From Actinomadura sp. DC4 (lineage in GTDB: Bacteria > Actinomycetota > Actinomycetes > Streptosporangiales > Streptosporangiaceae): 64,000 bases of DNA. Made by a program: the position numbers and the translations under genes. The notes beneath the pieces are model-generated. The model did no database searches. It saw nothing but the letters and a program-made list of their open reading frames with translations, and was not told the DNA's origin. The stretch spans positions 416,029 to 480,028 of the forward strand of contig NZ_JAUEQY010000003.1 in assembly GCF_030406325.1 (NCBI RefSeq), given 5' to 3'. Each line of letters opens with the position of its first letter. Positions within the stretch are counted from its first letter, which is position 1. Shown piece by piece: positions 1-9,350 of the stretch.

Positions 1-244
1 TGGCCGGGAACAGCTCGCGCAGCACGGGCCAGAACAGCTCGTCCTCGCTCGCGTGGTGGTGATGGACGAACTCCACGAGCCAGTTCGCGGTGCTCAGCAG
101 GGTCTTGGTGCGCATCTTCTCGCCGGCCGCGTGCCGGGCGAAGGCGTCCGCGGTGAGCTCGGCCCCGCGTCGCATGATCGTGTGCACGGCGATGAGCTCG
201 TCGTACATGTTCGCGCCCTCGGTCGGCGCTGTCGGCACGGTCAT
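1..244 (-). CDS. Hemerythrin HHE-domain protein (C-terminus cut by window edge)
   Basis: The minus strand opens with ATG at 244 and runs off the window after 81 residues. His in an early AVHTIMRR segment and the later run FVHHHHASEDELFWPVL fit the first helices of a hemerythrin-like di-iron bundle. This family binds oxygen, nitric oxide or iron and is cytosolic. A GAGG ribosome site lies 7 nt upstream and sits inside the palindrome shared with the divergent TetR gene, so that TetR is the likely regulator. The ligand cannot be read from the sequence, and the remaining metal ligands lie outside the window. Confidence 0.8.
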   Translation of the reverse strand, partial: MTVPTAPTEGANMYDELIAVHTIMRRGAELTADAFARHAAGEKMRTKTLLSTANWLVEFVHHHHASEDELFWPVLRELFPA

Positions 245-251
245 GGGATCC

Positions 252-265
252 CCTCAATATTGAGG
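252..265. promoter_or_regulatory. Perfect 14-bp palindrome, likely TetR operator containing both Shine-Dalgarno sites
   Basis: CCTCAATATTGAGG is a perfect palindrome between the divergent hemerythrin and tetR genes. Its GAGG arm on each strand lies exactly 7 nt from the corresponding start codon (244 and 273), so it can act as the ribosome site for both genes. A repressor bound here would cover both translation-initiation regions. That it binds the neighbouring TetR protein is inferred from position. Confidence 0.6.
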
Positions 266-272
266 TAAATGA

Positions 273-950
273 ATGTGCAACGAAGTGAAGCGTAGTGCAT
301 CGAATGCAGAGCGATATCCTGATCGGATGTCCCAGGCGCGCCCGTACCACTCACCGAGGCGAGAGCTGGGTGCCGCCGCGACCCGGCGGGATCTGCTCAT
401 GGCGGCCCGGCGGTTGTTCGCCGACCGGGGCTACGCCCACGTGACGGTCGCCGAGATCGCCCGTGAGGCGGGCACGGCGGTGAAGACGATGTACGCGAGC
501 GTGGGCGGCAAGGCGGAGATCCTGCGGGAGATCCTGGAAGACGCCGTGAAGGAGTCGGGCGCGGAGGAGACGACGATCCGGATCCTCACCATGACGGACC
601 CGCTGGAGTGCCTGGGAGAACTGGCCCACGGCACCAGGCTGGGTTACGAGGGTCACCGCGAGGTCCTGACCATCCTCGCGGGCGCCATGCCGGTGCTGGA
701 GTCCGCCGACGCCCTGTGGAACCGGGTCAGGGCGAGTTACCGGACGTCCCTCCGGGCGGTGGCCGCCCATCTCGCGGAGCTGGGCGCGGTGAGCACCCCG
801 GTGGACCGCTGCGCCGACGTGCTGTGGTTCTGCTTCGGCCCCCATGCCTGGCGGGCGCTGGTCGAGGACTCCGGCTGGACCTGGGACGACGCCCAGGCCC
901 AGCTCGCCGCGACGGCCAGGGTGCTGCTCCTGGAGACGATCAGTCCGTGA
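273..950 (+). CDS. TetR/AcrR family transcriptional regulator
   Basis: 225 residues. The N-terminal DNA-binding helices are at about residues 35-85 ([17 protein letters not shown], then [11 protein letters not shown] and [15 protein letters not shown]), typical of TetR. The C-terminal ligand-binding part ends in an aromatic stretch near [10 protein letters not shown]. The start at 273 is favoured by a GAGG 7 nt upstream; an in-frame ATG at 327 lacks a clear ribosome site. It is divergent from the hemerythrin gene with a palindrome between them. Its 3' end overlaps the convergent ABC ATPase gene by 11 bp. The effector is unknown. Confidence 0.85.
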   Translation: MCNEVKRSASNAERYPDRMSQARPYHSPRRELGAAATRRDLLMAARRLFADRGYAHVTVAEIAREAGTAVKTMYASVGGKAEILREILEDAVKESGAEETTIRILTMTDPLECLGELAHGTRLGYEGHREVLTILAGAMPVLESADALWNRVRASYRTSLRAVAAHLAELGAVSTPVDRCADVLWFCFGPHAWRALVEDSGWTWDDAQAQLAATARVLLLETISP

Positions 951-1773
951 CGCCCAGGTCCCGTGCGTCCTCGCGGAGCTCCGGGGCGCCCTTGACGCCC
1001 GCGCTCTCCAGCTCGTGGGCCAGTTCGTCCAGTTCCGCGCCGCCCGCCATCTGCGCGGTGAGCTCGGCCAGGCTGATCTCTTCCTTGGTGTAGTAGCCGA
1101 TGCTGCGGCCCCGCTTGAGCAGCAGGAACCGGTCCCCCACCGGGTACGCGTGGTGCGGGTTGTGGGAGATGAAGATGACTCCCAGGCCGCGCTCGCGCGC
1201 CCCCGCGATGTAACGGAGCACGACGCCCGCCTGCTTGACGCCCAGCGCCGCGGTCGGCTCGTCCAGGATCAGGACCTTCGCGCCGAAGTAGACCGCCCGG
1301 GAGATCGCGACGCACTGACGTTCGCCGCCCGACAGCGTGCCGATGGGCTGGTCGACGTCGCGCAGGTCGATGCCCATGTCGAGGAGTTCCTTCTTGGCGG
1401 TCTCGCGCATGAAGGAGATGTCAAGGCGCTTGAACGGCACCGGGCCCACGCGCTTCTCCGAGCCCAGGAAGAAGTTGCGCCACACCGGCATGAGCGGCAC
1501 GACCGCAAGATCCTGGTAGACCGTCGCGATGCCGTGTTCGAGCGCCTCGCGCGGCGAGCCGAAGGACACCTCCTGGCCCTCGACGCGGAACACGCCCTCG
1601 TCGTGCTTGTGCAGGCCGGCGACGATCTTGATGAGCGTCGACTTGCCCGCCCCGTTGTCGCCGAGGACGCAGGTGATCTCGCCGGCGGCGACCTCCAGGT
1701 CGATGTCGCGCAGCGCGATGACGTTGCCGTAGCGCTTGCCGACTCCCTCGAGCGCGACCAGTGGCTCACTCAT
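940..1773 (-). CDS. CUT2-type sugar/polyol ABC transporter ATP-binding protein
   Basis: 277 residues with one nucleotide-binding domain, like FrcA-type ATPases rather than the two-domain RbsA type. It has Walker A GDNGAGKS, a Q-loop in VYQDLAVV, the signature LSGGERQ, Walker [12 protein letters not shown] and a switch His in ISHN. It energises import with the permease and binding protein upstream. The ATG at 1773 overlaps the permease stop (ATGA), indicating coupling. It is the last gene of the inositol transport unit, and myo-inositol as substrate is inferred from the adjoining iol genes. Confidence 0.88.
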   Translation of the reverse strand: MSEPLVALEGVGKRYGNVIALRDIDLEVAAGEITCVLGDNGAGKSTLIKIVAGLHKHDEGVFRVEGQEVSFGSPREALEHGIATVYQDLAVVPLMPVWRNFFLGSEKRVGPVPFKRLDISFMRETAKKELLDMGIDLRDVDQPIGTLSGGERQCVAISRAVYFGAKVLILDEPTAALGVKQAGVVLRYIAGARERGLGVIFISHNPHHAYPVGDRFLLLKRGRSIGYYTKEEISLAELTAQMAGGAELDELAHELESAGVKGAPELREDARDLGVTD

Positions 1774-2819
1774 TTTCCTGCCTCCGCCCGGCGCCGTACG
1801 ACGAGGTTGACAACGGTGGCGGCGAGAAGCATCGCCCCCAGGAAGAACTTGAACCAGTCCGGGTTCCACTCGGCGTACACGATGCCGTTGCTCGTCATGC
1901 CCCAGATGAACGCGCCGATGGCCGCGCCGATCGCCGAGCCGTACCCGCCGGTCAGCAGGCAGCCGCCGACGACCGCGCAGATGATGTAGAAGAACTCGTT
2001 GCCGACGCCCTCACCGGACTGCACGGACTTGAAGTTGAAGAGGATGTGCATGCCGTAGAACCACGCGGTGAAGGACACGCCCATGAACAGGGCGATCTTC
2101 GTACGCGTGACCGGGACGCCCACCGCGCGGGCGCTGGAGGCCGACCCGCCGACGGCGAAGATCCAGTTGCCGGAACGCGTGCGCAGCAGCAGCCAGGTCG
2201 CGATGGCCACGAACACGATCCACCACAGCACGCTGATGTTGACCTGCACGCCGCCGACCGTGAAGTTGCGGGCGAACACGTCGCGCGCCTGGGAGAAGCC
2301 GTCCATGTCCTCGATCGACGGCGTGGCGACGTTGTGCGTGATGAGCTTGGTGAAGCCGAGGTTCAGGCCGGCGAGCATGAAGAACGTGCCGAGCGTCACG
2401 ATGAAGCTCGGCAGGCCCGTCCTGACGTAGATCAGGCCGTTGACGAAGCCCAGCGCGAGCGTGACCACGAGGGAGACCGCCACGCCGGCCCAGACGTTGA
2501 GCGTGAGCTGGTAGCTGAACATCGACGCGATCAGCGCCGAGGACGTGACCATCACGCCCGCCGACAGGTCGAACTCTCCGCCGATCATCAGCAGCGACAC
2601 CGACACGGCCATGATGCCCATCGACGCGCTGGAGTACAGGACGGTGGAGAACGACGACGCGCGCAGGAAGGCGTCGGCCACCAGTGAGAAGAAGACGAAC
2701 AACACGATGGCGCCGACGAGCGCGCCGATCTCGGGGCGGCCCAGCAGCTTGCGGAACGGCGAGCGGGCGGCGAGGCGTTCGTCCCCGGCCGGCGCGGGTG
2801 GCGCGATGGTCTGACTCAC
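1770..2819 (-). CDS. CUT2-type ABC transporter permease (probable inositol importer)
   Basis: 349 residues of RbsC/FrcB type with about eight to ten hydrophobic helices. A segment reading [14 protein letters not shown] resembles the conserved loop of CUT2 permeases. The GTG at 2819 is preferred because GGAG lies 7 nt upstream; another GTG at 2855 falls inside a strong hairpin. It sits between the binding-protein gene and the ATPase gene in the same transcript and forms the membrane channel of the importer. Confidence 0.87.
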   Translation of the reverse strand: MSQTIAPPAPAGDERLAARSPFRKLLGRPEIGALVGAIVLFVFFSLVADAFLRASSFSTVLYSSASMGIMAVSVSLLMIGGEFDLSAGVMVTSSALIASMFSYQLTLNVWAGVAVSLVVTLALGFVNGLIYVRTGLPSFIVTLGTFFMLAGLNLGFTKLITHNVATPSIEDMDGFSQARDVFARNFTVGGVQVNISVLWWIVFVAIATWLLLRTRSGNWIFAVGGSASSARAVGVPVTRTKIALFMGVSFTAWFYGMHILFNFKSVQSGEGVGNEFFYIICAVVGGCLLTGGYGSAIGAAIGAFIWGMTSNGIVYAEWNPDWFKFFLGAMLLAATVVNLVVRRRAEAGK

Positions 2820-2841
2820 GGGGAAACTCCAGGGTTTCGGT

Positions 2842-2872
2842 GCGGGCCCGCCCACGGCACGGGCGGGCCCGC
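2842..2872 (-). terminator. Perfect 12-bp intercistronic hairpin between binding-protein and permease genes
   Basis: GCGGGCCCGCCC and GGGCGGGCCCGC form a perfect 12-bp stem around a 7-nt loop. It lies just after the binding-protein stop and before the permease start. Hairpins in this place often attenuate transcription or protect the upstream mRNA, giving excess binding protein over membrane subunits. There is no T-run, so it is more likely a partial terminator or stabiliser. Confidence 0.6.
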
Positions 2873-2879
2873 GGCTGGC

Positions 2880-3857
2880 TTAGCGAGTGCCGCGATCCGC
2901 GTACGGCGCGACGGCGTCGGCGTTGGACTTGTCGACGATCGCCGGCCCGGTGAGCACGGGCTGGCCGCCGCCGAGGATGTCGCCGTTGCGCTTGTACAGC
3001 CACAGCTCGTCGACGGCCTCGTAGCCCTGGAGGTAGGGCTGCTGGTCGACGGCGAACTGGATGCGGCCGTCCTTGATCGCTGCGATGAGGTCCTTGTTCA
3101 TGTCGAACGTGGCGACCTTGGCCTTGCCGCCGCTGTCCTTGGCGGCGTCGGAGGCGGTGAGGGCGATCTGGGCGTTCAGCGCCAGGATGCCGTCGATGCC
3201 CTTGTCGGCCTGGAGCTTGGCGGTGACCGCCGACTTGACCTGCGGCATGTTCGAACCCTGGACGAAGAGGTTCTGCATCTGGCCGGAGAAGGTCTTCTTC
3301 GCGCCGGCGCAGCGCGCCTCGAGACCGACGTTGCCCTGCTCGTGGATCAGGCAGACGGCCTTCTTGACGCCGGCCTTGTTGAGCTGCTCACCGGCCGCCT
3401 GGCCGGCGATGTTCTCGTCCTGGCCGAAGTGGGCGAGCGCGCCGAACTTGGCCGAGTCCTCCGCACCGGAGTTGATCGTCACGACCGGGATCTTGGCCGC
3501 GACGGCCTTGGCGACGACGTCCTTCAGCGCGTCCGGCTTGGCCAGCGTGACGATGATCCCGTCGACGTGCTGGTCGATGTAGGACTGCACGAGCTGGGCC
3601 TGCTTGCCGCCGTCCGGGTCGGCGGCGTACAGGAACTGGACGTTGTCCTTGGCCGAGGCCGACTGGGCGCCCTTCTGCACGATGTCCCAGAACGCGTCGC
3701 CCTGAGCGGAGTGCGTGACCATGGCGATCTTGATCCGGGGGCCGCCGCCGCCCAGCGCCTTCGTCGCCTGGTCGTCGGCCTTCTTTCCGCCCGAGCTGCT
3801 GCACGCGCTCAGCGCCAGCAGCCCCGTCAAGGCCGCGGCGATCACCTTGCGCTTCAT
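2880..3857 (-). CDS. Sugar/polyol ABC transporter substrate-binding lipoprotein
   Basis: 325 residues. It begins MKRKVIAAALTGLLALSAC, a lipoprotein signal with lipobox LSAC. The mature part is a type-1 periplasmic-binding fold of the ribose/inositol class (IVTLAKPDALKDVVAKA, VTINSG, TFDMNKDLIAAIKDGRIQF, DQQPYLQGYEAVDELW). The ATG at 3857 has GAGAGGAG upstream; the open frame extends further but that part reads like non-coding sequence. It lies 103 bp downstream of iolD and heads the transporter genes. It delivers substrate, probably myo-inositol, to the permease. Confidence 0.88.
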   Translation of the reverse strand: MKRKVIAAALTGLLALSACSSSGGKKADDQATKALGGGGPRIKIAMVTHSAQGDAFWDIVQKGAQSASAKDNVQFLYAADPDGGKQAQLVQSYIDQHVDGIIVTLAKPDALKDVVAKAVAAKIPVVTINSGAEDSAKFGALAHFGQDENIAGQAAGEQLNKAGVKKAVCLIHEQGNVGLEARCAGAKKTFSGQMQNLFVQGSNMPQVKSAVTAKLQADKGIDGILALNAQIALTASDAAKDSGGKAKVATFDMNKDLIAAIKDGRIQFAVDQQPYLQGYEAVDELWLYKRNGDILGGGQPVLTGPAIVDKSNADAVAPYADRGTR

Positions 3858-3960
3858 ATGTATCGGTCTCCTCTCGGTGGCACGCTGACCGTGGAGGTTA
3901 TCGGCTACGCCCGCCACCAAACCGGGGCACACCATCTCTGTTCGGTTACAGGGGATCCAG

Positions 3961-5823
3961 CTACAGGTAGTCGCCCTGGCCTTGTTTGTCCTTGTCGTAA
4001 CGCGCACGGGCCTCGCGTACGGTGTCCAGCGCGGAGACCTCGGCCACCGGGACGTCCCACCACGCCTCGCCGTCCGGGGAGGGCCGCAGCGGGTCGGTCT
4101 CCACGTGCACGACGGTCGTGACGGAGGCGGCGCGGGCCTTCGCGAGGGCGTCACGCAGCTCAACGGGGGTACGCGCGGTGATCACCTGGGCGCCGAGGCT
4201 GGCCGCGTTGGCGGCGAGGTCGACGGGGAGCACGTCGCCGTCCAGGCCCGAGCCCGTCCGGTAGCGGTAACGCGTGCCGAACCGCTGCGCGCCCACCGAC
4301 TCCGACAGCGCGCCGATCGAGGCGAAGCCGTGGTTCTGGACGAGGACGACGATGAGCTTGACGCCCTCCTGCACGGCGGTGACCAGCTCGCTGGACATCA
4401 TGAGGTACGAGCCGTCGCCCACCATGACGAACACCTCGCGGCCGGGGTCCAGGGCCATCTTCACGCCCAGACCGCCGGCGATCTCGTACCCCATGCATGA
4501 GTAACCGTACTCGACGTGGTAGCCCTTCGGATCCCGTGGACGCCAGAGTTTGTGCAGGTCACCGGGCATCGACCCGGCCGCGCAGACCACGACGTCGCGT
4601 GCGTGGGCCGCCTCGCCGACGACGCCGAGCACCTCCGACTGCGAGGGCAGGCCCTCGCCGGTGCCGCGGAACGCCTCGTCCACGAGGGCGTTCCAGCCGG
4701 CGACGCGCTCGCGGGTCTCCTCGCGGTACGCGGCGGGCACCGACCAGCCGTCCAGCGCCCCGCGCAGCGCGGCCAGGCCGGCGCGCGCGTCGGCGACCAG
4801 CGAGGTGCCCGCGTGCTTGGCCGCGTCGAACGCGGCCACGTTGAGGTTCACGAACCGGGTGCGGCCGAACAGGCTGCGCGAGGCCGTGGTGAAGTCGCTG
4901 TAGCGGGTGCCGATCCCGATGACCACGTCGGCCTCGCGCGCCAGGGCGTTGGCGGCCGTGGTGCCGGTGGCGCCGATCGCGCCCGCCGCCTGCGGGTGGT
5001 CCCACGGCAGCGCGCCCTTGCCGGCCTGGGTCTCCCCCACCGGGACGCCGGTCGCCTCCGCGAAGGCGCGCAGCTCGTCTGTGGCGCGGGAGTAGATCAC
5101 TCCGCCGCCCGCCACGATCAGCGGCCGCTCCGCGCCGCGGATCAGCGCGACCGCCCGCTCCAGCGCGGCGGGCTCGGGCACCGGCCGCGCGACGTGCCAC
5201 ACACGCTTGGCGAACAGCTCGTCCGGCCAGTCGTGCGCCTCGGCCTGGACGTCCTGCGGGAGGGCCAGGGTCACCGCGCCCGTCTCGGCGGGGTCGGTGA
5301 GCACGCGCATCGCGGCCAGCAGCGCCGAGGGGAGTTGCTCGGGCCGGTTGATCCGGTCCCAGAAGCGCGAGACCGGCCGGAAGGCGTCGTTGACCGACAC
5401 GTCGTACGAGCGCGGGTCCTCCAGTTCCTGCAGCACCGGGTTGGCCACGCGGGTGGCGAAGACGTCGCCGGGCAGCAGCAGCACCGGGATCCGGTTGACG
5501 GTCGCCAGGGCCGCGCCGGTCACCATGTTGGTCGCGCCCGGACCGATCGAGCTCGTACAGGTGAAGGCCCGCAGCCGGTCGTGCGCCCGCGCGAAGCCGA
5601 CGGCGGTGTGCACCATCGCCTGCTCGTTGCGGGCCATGTAATAAGGAAGCTCCTCGGCGTTCTCCTCCAGGCCGTACTCCAGCAGCGCCTCGCCGACGCC
5701 CGCCACGTTGCCGTGCCCGAAGATGCCGAAGCAGCCCGCGAAGAACCGCTGTTCGACGCCGTCGCGCTCGGTCCACTGGTTCGCGAGGAACCGGACGACC
5801 GCCTGTCCGGTGGTGAGCCTCAT
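3961..5823 (-). CDS. iolD: 3D-(3,5/4)-trihydroxycyclohexane-1,2-dione hydrolase
   Basis: 620 residues, a thiamine-diphosphate enzyme of the acetolactate-synthase fold. An N-terminal Pyr domain (TTGQAVVRFLANQ, RNEQAMVHTAVGFARAHDR), a central NAD-fold domain and a C-terminal PP domain with GDGSYLMMSSELVTAVQ and the following QNHGF are visible. It opens the ring of diketo-inositol to 5-deoxy-glucuronate. Length matches IolD. ATG at 5823 overlaps the iolB stop by 4 bp. Cytosolic, third reaction of inositol catabolism. Confidence 0.93.
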   Translation of the reverse strand: MRLTTGQAVVRFLANQWTERDGVEQRFFAGCFGIFGHGNVAGVGEALLEYGLEENAEELPYYMARNEQAMVHTAVGFARAHDRLRAFTCTSSIGPGATNMVTGAALATVNRIPVLLLPGDVFATRVANPVLQELEDPRSYDVSVNDAFRPVSRFWDRINRPEQLPSALLAAMRVLTDPAETGAVTLALPQDVQAEAHDWPDELFAKRVWHVARPVPEPAALERAVALIRGAERPLIVAGGGVIYSRATDELRAFAEATGVPVGETQAGKGALPWDHPQAAGAIGATGTTAANALAREADVVIGIGTRYSDFTTASRSLFGRTRFVNLNVAAFDAAKHAGTSLVADARAGLAALRGALDGWSVPAAYREETRERVAGWNALVDEAFRGTGEGLPSQSEVLGVVGEAAHARDVVVCAAGSMPGDLHKLWRPRDPKGYHVEYGYSCMGYEIAGGLGVKMALDPGREVFVMVGDGSYLMMSSELVTAVQEGVKLIVVLVQNHGFASIGALSESVGAQRFGTRYRYRTGSGLDGDVLPVDLAANAASLGAQVITARTPVELRDALAKARAASVTTVVHVETDPLRPSPDGEAWWDVPVAEVSALDTVREARARYDKDKQGQGDYL

Positions 5824-6674
5824 CGCTCCTCCGCCGAGGTGAGGGGGAGCCGCGGGTCGGGCTCCTGACCCTCCCAGGTCCCACGGATCCACGTGTGCGC
5901 GGGATCGTCGCAGATCAGCCACTGCCGCTGCGTACCCGGGCCGGCCATGACGTTCAGGTAGTACAGGTCATAGCCCGGGGTGGCCATCGACGGGCCGTGC
6001 CAGCCGTGCGGGATGGTCACGACGTCGCCGGTGCGCACCTCGGCGAGCACGTCGATCGGCCGCTCCTCGGTGCCGTAAACCCGCTGGTAGGCCATGCCCT
6101 CCCCGGCCACCTCGAAGTAGTAGATCTCCTCCAGGCGGCACTCGCCGGGGCCGTCCTCGTCGTGTTTGTGCGGCGGATAGGAGGACCAGCAGCCGCCGGG
6201 CGTGAGCACCTCGCACGCGATCAGCTTGTCGGCGTACGGGAACGCCTCGGGGGTGCAGAAGTTGTTCACCTGGCGGCTCGCGACGCCCGCGCCGCGCAGC
6301 TCGACGGGCACGTCCCCGGCCGGGCCGTACCTCGGCGTCAGGCGGTTCCCGCACCGCGCCGCGGGCAGCGCGAACCGCCCGCTCCCCCGCACCCGTACGG
6401 TCGCGTCGCGCGGCACGTACGCGAAGTCGGTCACACGGGAGAAGACGTCGCGGCGGCCGGTGAGCTCGAAGGTCTCGCCGTCGCACTCGACCGCGCAGCT
6501 CCCGCTCAGCGGCAGGACGAGCATCTCGTCGCCGCCGGTCTCGAAGACGTGCCCGCCGCCGTCCAGCTCCAGCGTCCGCAGGCCGGAGTAGGTCCAGCCC
6601 GCGTCCTCGGGCGTGACGACGAGCCCGTACGGCTCGGCCTTCGTGCTTCCAAAGGGCAGGTGGTGCTTTGTCAT
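5820..6674 (-). CDS. iolB: 5-deoxy-glucuronate isomerase
   Basis: 284 residues of the bicupin IolB family. Metal ligands are visible in PPHKHDEDG, the Glu of RLEEIYYFEV and IPHGWHGPS. It converts 5-deoxy-D-glucuronate into 2-deoxy-5-keto-D-gluconate, the substrate of IolC. The start at 6674 (MTKHHLPFGS) overlaps the upstream aldolase stop as ATGA; longer in-frame extensions are low-complexity and unlikely to be translated. It is part of the gapless iol operon. Confidence 0.92.
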   Translation of the reverse strand: MTKHHLPFGSTKAEPYGLVVTPEDAGWTYSGLRTLELDGGGHVFETGGDEMLVLPLSGSCAVECDGETFELTGRRDVFSRVTDFAYVPRDATVRVRGSGRFALPAARCGNRLTPRYGPAGDVPVELRGAGVASRQVNNFCTPEAFPYADKLIACEVLTPGGCWSSYPPHKHDEDGPGECRLEEIYYFEVAGEGMAYQRVYGTEERPIDVLAEVRTGDVVTIPHGWHGPSMATPGYDLYYLNVMAGPGTQRQWLICDDPAHTWIRGTWEGQEPDPRLPLTSAEER

Positions 6675-7558
6675 GCCATGACCTCCACCGCCGCGTCCAC
6701 GGCGGCCGCTACGTCGTCTCCGGGTGGGTACAGCATGGTGCGGCCGGCGACCAGGCCCATCACGCCGGGTAGTGCGAAGGCCTTGCGCCAGGCCGCCAGC
6801 GCGGCGTCCTGGTCGTCGGAGACCTCGCCGCCGAGCAGCAGCACGGGCAGCGTGGACGCCGCCATCACCCGTTCCATGTCGTCCACGACCGGCACCTTCA
6901 GCCATGTGTAGGCCGAGGTCGCGCCGAGCCCGGAGGCGATCGCCACGGCGCGCGTCATGGCGTCCGCGGTGAGCACGTTGCGCACCCGGCCGCCCTCGCG
7001 GCGGGACGCGAACGGCTCGATCATCGCCATCAGGCCCTGCCGGGCCAGCCCGGTCACGGCGTGCGCGCAGGACTCGAGCGTACGGACGGTGTCCGGGTCC
7101 TCATCGACGATGCGCAGCAGCATCTTGCCGCCGTCCAGGCCCTGCGCGGCGATGGTCGCGGGATCATACGCGGTGAACCGGTCGTCGATCTCGAACGCGG
7201 ACCCGGCGAGCCCGCCGCGGTTCATCGAGCCGATGACGGCCTTGCCGTCCAGCGCGCCGAGCAGGAGCAGGTCCTCGATGACGTCGGGCGTGCCGAGCAC
7301 GCCGTCCACGCCGGGCCGGCCGAGCGCGACGCAGACGCGGCGCAGCATCTCCGTGCGGTCGGCCATGGCCATCGGCCGGTCGCCGGCGGCGAGCGCGCCG
7401 CGCGCCGGATGGTCCGCCGCGACGATCATCAGCCGGCCGGACGGGCCGAGCAGTGACGGCCGCCGGACCCGGCGGGCCGCCGCCTCGGCCACCGCCTCCG
7501 GGTGGCGGGCGCGGGTCTCGGTCAGCGAGGCGAGACGCTCCGCGAAGTCATCGATCAC
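6671..7558 (-). CDS. DeoC/LacD-like (Cgl0159 type) aldolase of the inositol operon
   Basis: 295 residues with a predicted TIM-barrel aldolase fold (LMIVAADHPARGAL near the N-terminus, then GLDGGKMLLRI and TSAYTWLKVPVVDDMERV with a candidate Schiff-base Lys). Proteins of this type occur in actinobacterial iol clusters and probably replace IolJ, splitting 2-deoxy-5-keto-gluconate 6-phosphate into dihydroxyacetone phosphate and malonate semialdehyde. The GTG start overlaps the iolC stop (GTGA). The assignment to the IolJ step rests on context. Confidence 0.8.
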   Translation of the reverse strand: MIDDFAERLASLTETRARHPEAVAEAAARRVRRPSLLGPSGRLMIVAADHPARGALAAGDRPMAMADRTEMLRRVCVALGRPGVDGVLGTPDVIEDLLLLGALDGKAVIGSMNRGGLAGSAFEIDDRFTAYDPATIAAQGLDGGKMLLRIVDEDPDTVRTLESCAHAVTGLARQGLMAMIEPFASRREGGRVRNVLTADAMTRAVAIASGLGATSAYTWLKVPVVDDMERVMAASTLPVLLLGGEVSDDQDAALAAWRKAFALPGVMGLVAGRTMLYPPGDDVAAAVDAAVEVMA

Positions 7559-8502
7559 GACTCCTCCCCTCGCCCGGAGAGCAGCGCCTCGACCTCTCCG
7601 GTGGTCGGCATCGCCTCGGAGCAGGCGATCCGCGAGGCGACGATCGCGCCGGCCGCGTTGGCGAAGTGGATCATGCGGCCGGCGTCCCAGCCGTCCAGCA
7701 GGCCGTGGCAGAGCGCGCCGCCGAACGCGTCGCCCGCGCCCAGGCCGTTGACGACCTCGACCGGGACCGGCGGCGCCTCGACCACACCCTCGTCGTCGGC
7801 CGCGAGGACGCCCTTGGGCCCCTGCTTGACGATGGCGAGCCGTACGCCGCGGTCCCGCAGGGCGGCGGCCGCGCGGTGCGGGTCGCTCTCACCTACCGCG
7901 ACCGCGCACTCCTCCCTGTTTCCGACCGCGACGGTGACGTGGTCCAGCGCCTTGTCGACCCAGTGCCGCGCCTCGTCCGGTGAGGACCAGAGCATCGGCC
8001 GGTAGTCCAGGTCGAGGACGGTGATGCCGTCGTGCGCCTCCAGCGCGGCGAGCGTGGCCGAGCGGCTCGGCTCGTCCGACAGCCCGGTCACGGTGGCCCA
8101 GAAGACCTTGGCCGCGCGGATCGCGGTCAGGTCGAGCTCCCCGGCGCGGATCTCCATGTCGGGGGCCTTGGGATAGCGGTAGAAGTACAGCGGGAAGTCG
8201 TCCGGCGGGAAGATCTCGCAGAACGCCAGCGGCGTGGGCAGGCCCGGAACCGGCGTGACGAACCGGTCGTCGACGCCGTATCCGCGCAGGGCCTGGTGGA
8301 TGTAGCGGCCGAACGGGTCGTCGCCGGTCCGGGTGATCACCGCGGCGTTCCGGCCGTGCCGGGCGGCGGCCACCGCGACGTTGGTCGGGCTGCCGCCGAG
8401 ATACTTGCCGAAGGTCTCCACGTCCTCCAGCCGTACGCCGACCTGCAACGGGTAGATGTCGACGCTCACCCGCCCCATCGTGATGAGGTCATGACCACTC
8501 AT
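7555..8502 (-). CDS. iolC: 5-dehydro-2-deoxygluconokinase (PfkB family)
   Basis: 315 residues of the ribokinase/PfkB family. The N-terminal GRVSVDIYPLQVGVRLEDV, the KYLGGSPTNVAVAAARHG substrate-binding signature and the C-terminal NGLGAGDAFGGAL with the catalytic Asp are clear. It phosphorylates 2-deoxy-5-keto-gluconate. Start ATG at 8502 overlaps the upstream isomerase stop by 4 bp. The combination with iolB, iolD and iolG makes the IolC assignment firm. Confidence 0.92.
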   Translation of the reverse strand: MSGHDLITMGRVSVDIYPLQVGVRLEDVETFGKYLGGSPTNVAVAAARHGRNAAVITRTGDDPFGRYIHQALRGYGVDDRFVTPVPGLPTPLAFCEIFPPDDFPLYFYRYPKAPDMEIRAGELDLTAIRAAKVFWATVTGLSDEPSRSATLAALEAHDGITVLDLDYRPMLWSSPDEARHWVDKALDHVTVAVGNREECAVAVGESDPHRAAAALRDRGVRLAIVKQGPKGVLAADDEGVVEAPPVPVEVVNGLGAGDAFGGALCHGLLDGWDAGRMIHFANAAGAIVASRIACSEAMPTTGEVEALLSGRGEES

Positions 8503-9350
8503 ACGGCCTCCATGAACGCCACGCTGCGCAGCACGTCTCCGGCGGGACCCGCGCCGGGCGCCGGCTCGGCGCCGAGGATCGTGTCCTGTTCCATGACATA
8601 CCAGCCCGTGTAGCCCGCCGTGGTCAGAGCGCCGACGATGCCCGGAACATCGACGTCGCCGTCGCCGAGCGGCCGGTAGATGCCGTTCCGTACGGCCTCG
8701 GTGTAGGTCAGCTCGCCGGCCCGCACGCGGCGGGCCAGGCCCGCGTCGACGTCCTTGAGGTGGACGTGCGCGACCCGGTCGCCGGCCGTACGGGCCAGGT
8801 CGAGCGGGTCGGTGCCGCCGATGAGCAGGTGCCCGGTGTCCAGGCAGAGCGGTACGCGTGAGCCGGCGAGCACCCGGTCGACCTCCTGCGGCCCCTCGAC
8901 GACCGTGCCGACGTGCGGGTGCAGGGTCGCGAGCACACCGAGACCGGCCGCGTACTCGGTGATGCGGTCGAGGTTGGCGAGGAGCGTGCGCCAGGCGTCT
9001 TCGGTCAGGGCCGGCCGCTCGTCGTAACCGTGCAGGCCGGTGGCCGCGGCCAGCACGAGCGTCCCGGCGTCGCCGAACCCGGCGAGCGCTCGTTCGACGT
9101 CGGGAAAGGGATCGACGCCCGGGTCGTGCAGGACCACGGGGACGAAACCACCGACCGCGCCGAGCCCGTACGACTTCAGCAGCGCGGACCGCTCACCCGG
9201 ATCGGCGGGCAGGAACCCGTCCGGGCCGAACTCCGTCGCCAGCAGGCCCGCGTCGCGCATCTCGCCGAGCACCCGGTCCGGGGACATCTGGTGGCCCCAG
9301 CCCGGCACCTCGCACACTCCCCAGGAGATCGGCGCACCGGCGATCCTCAC
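8499..9350 (-). CDS. TIM-barrel isomerase/dehydratase, probable inosose dehydratase (IolE-like)
   Basis: 283 residues of the AP-endonuclease-2-like TIM-barrel family. GAPISWGVCEVPGWGHQ at the N-terminus, LHPHVGTVVE, LCLDTGHLLIGGTDP and VAHVHLKDVD carry the metal-binding Glu, Asp and His residues. In the pathway IolE dehydrates 2-keto-myo-inositol; IolI/IolH isomerases share the fold. IolE is preferred because no other candidate for that step lies in the operon. GTG start overlaps the iolG stop. Confidence 0.8.
   Translation of the reverse strand: MRIAGAPISWGVCEVPGWGHQMSPDRVLGEMRDAGLLATEFGPDGFLPADPGERSALLKSYGLGAVGGFVPVVLHDPGVDPFPDVERALAGFGDAGTLVLAAATGLHGYDERPALTEDAWRTLLANLDRITEYAAGLGVLATLHPHVGTVVEGPQEVDRVLAGSRVPLCLDTGHLLIGGTDPLDLARTAGDRVAHVHLKDVDAGLARRVRAGELTYTEAVRNGIYRPLGDGDVDVPGIVGALTTAGYTGWYVMEQDTILGAEPAPGAGPAGDVLRSVAFMEAV

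Noticed and set aside
4516..5868. 450-codon plus-strand frame opposite iolD
   Set aside because: Composition is typical of antisense GC-rich frames, and iolD is clearly the real gene.
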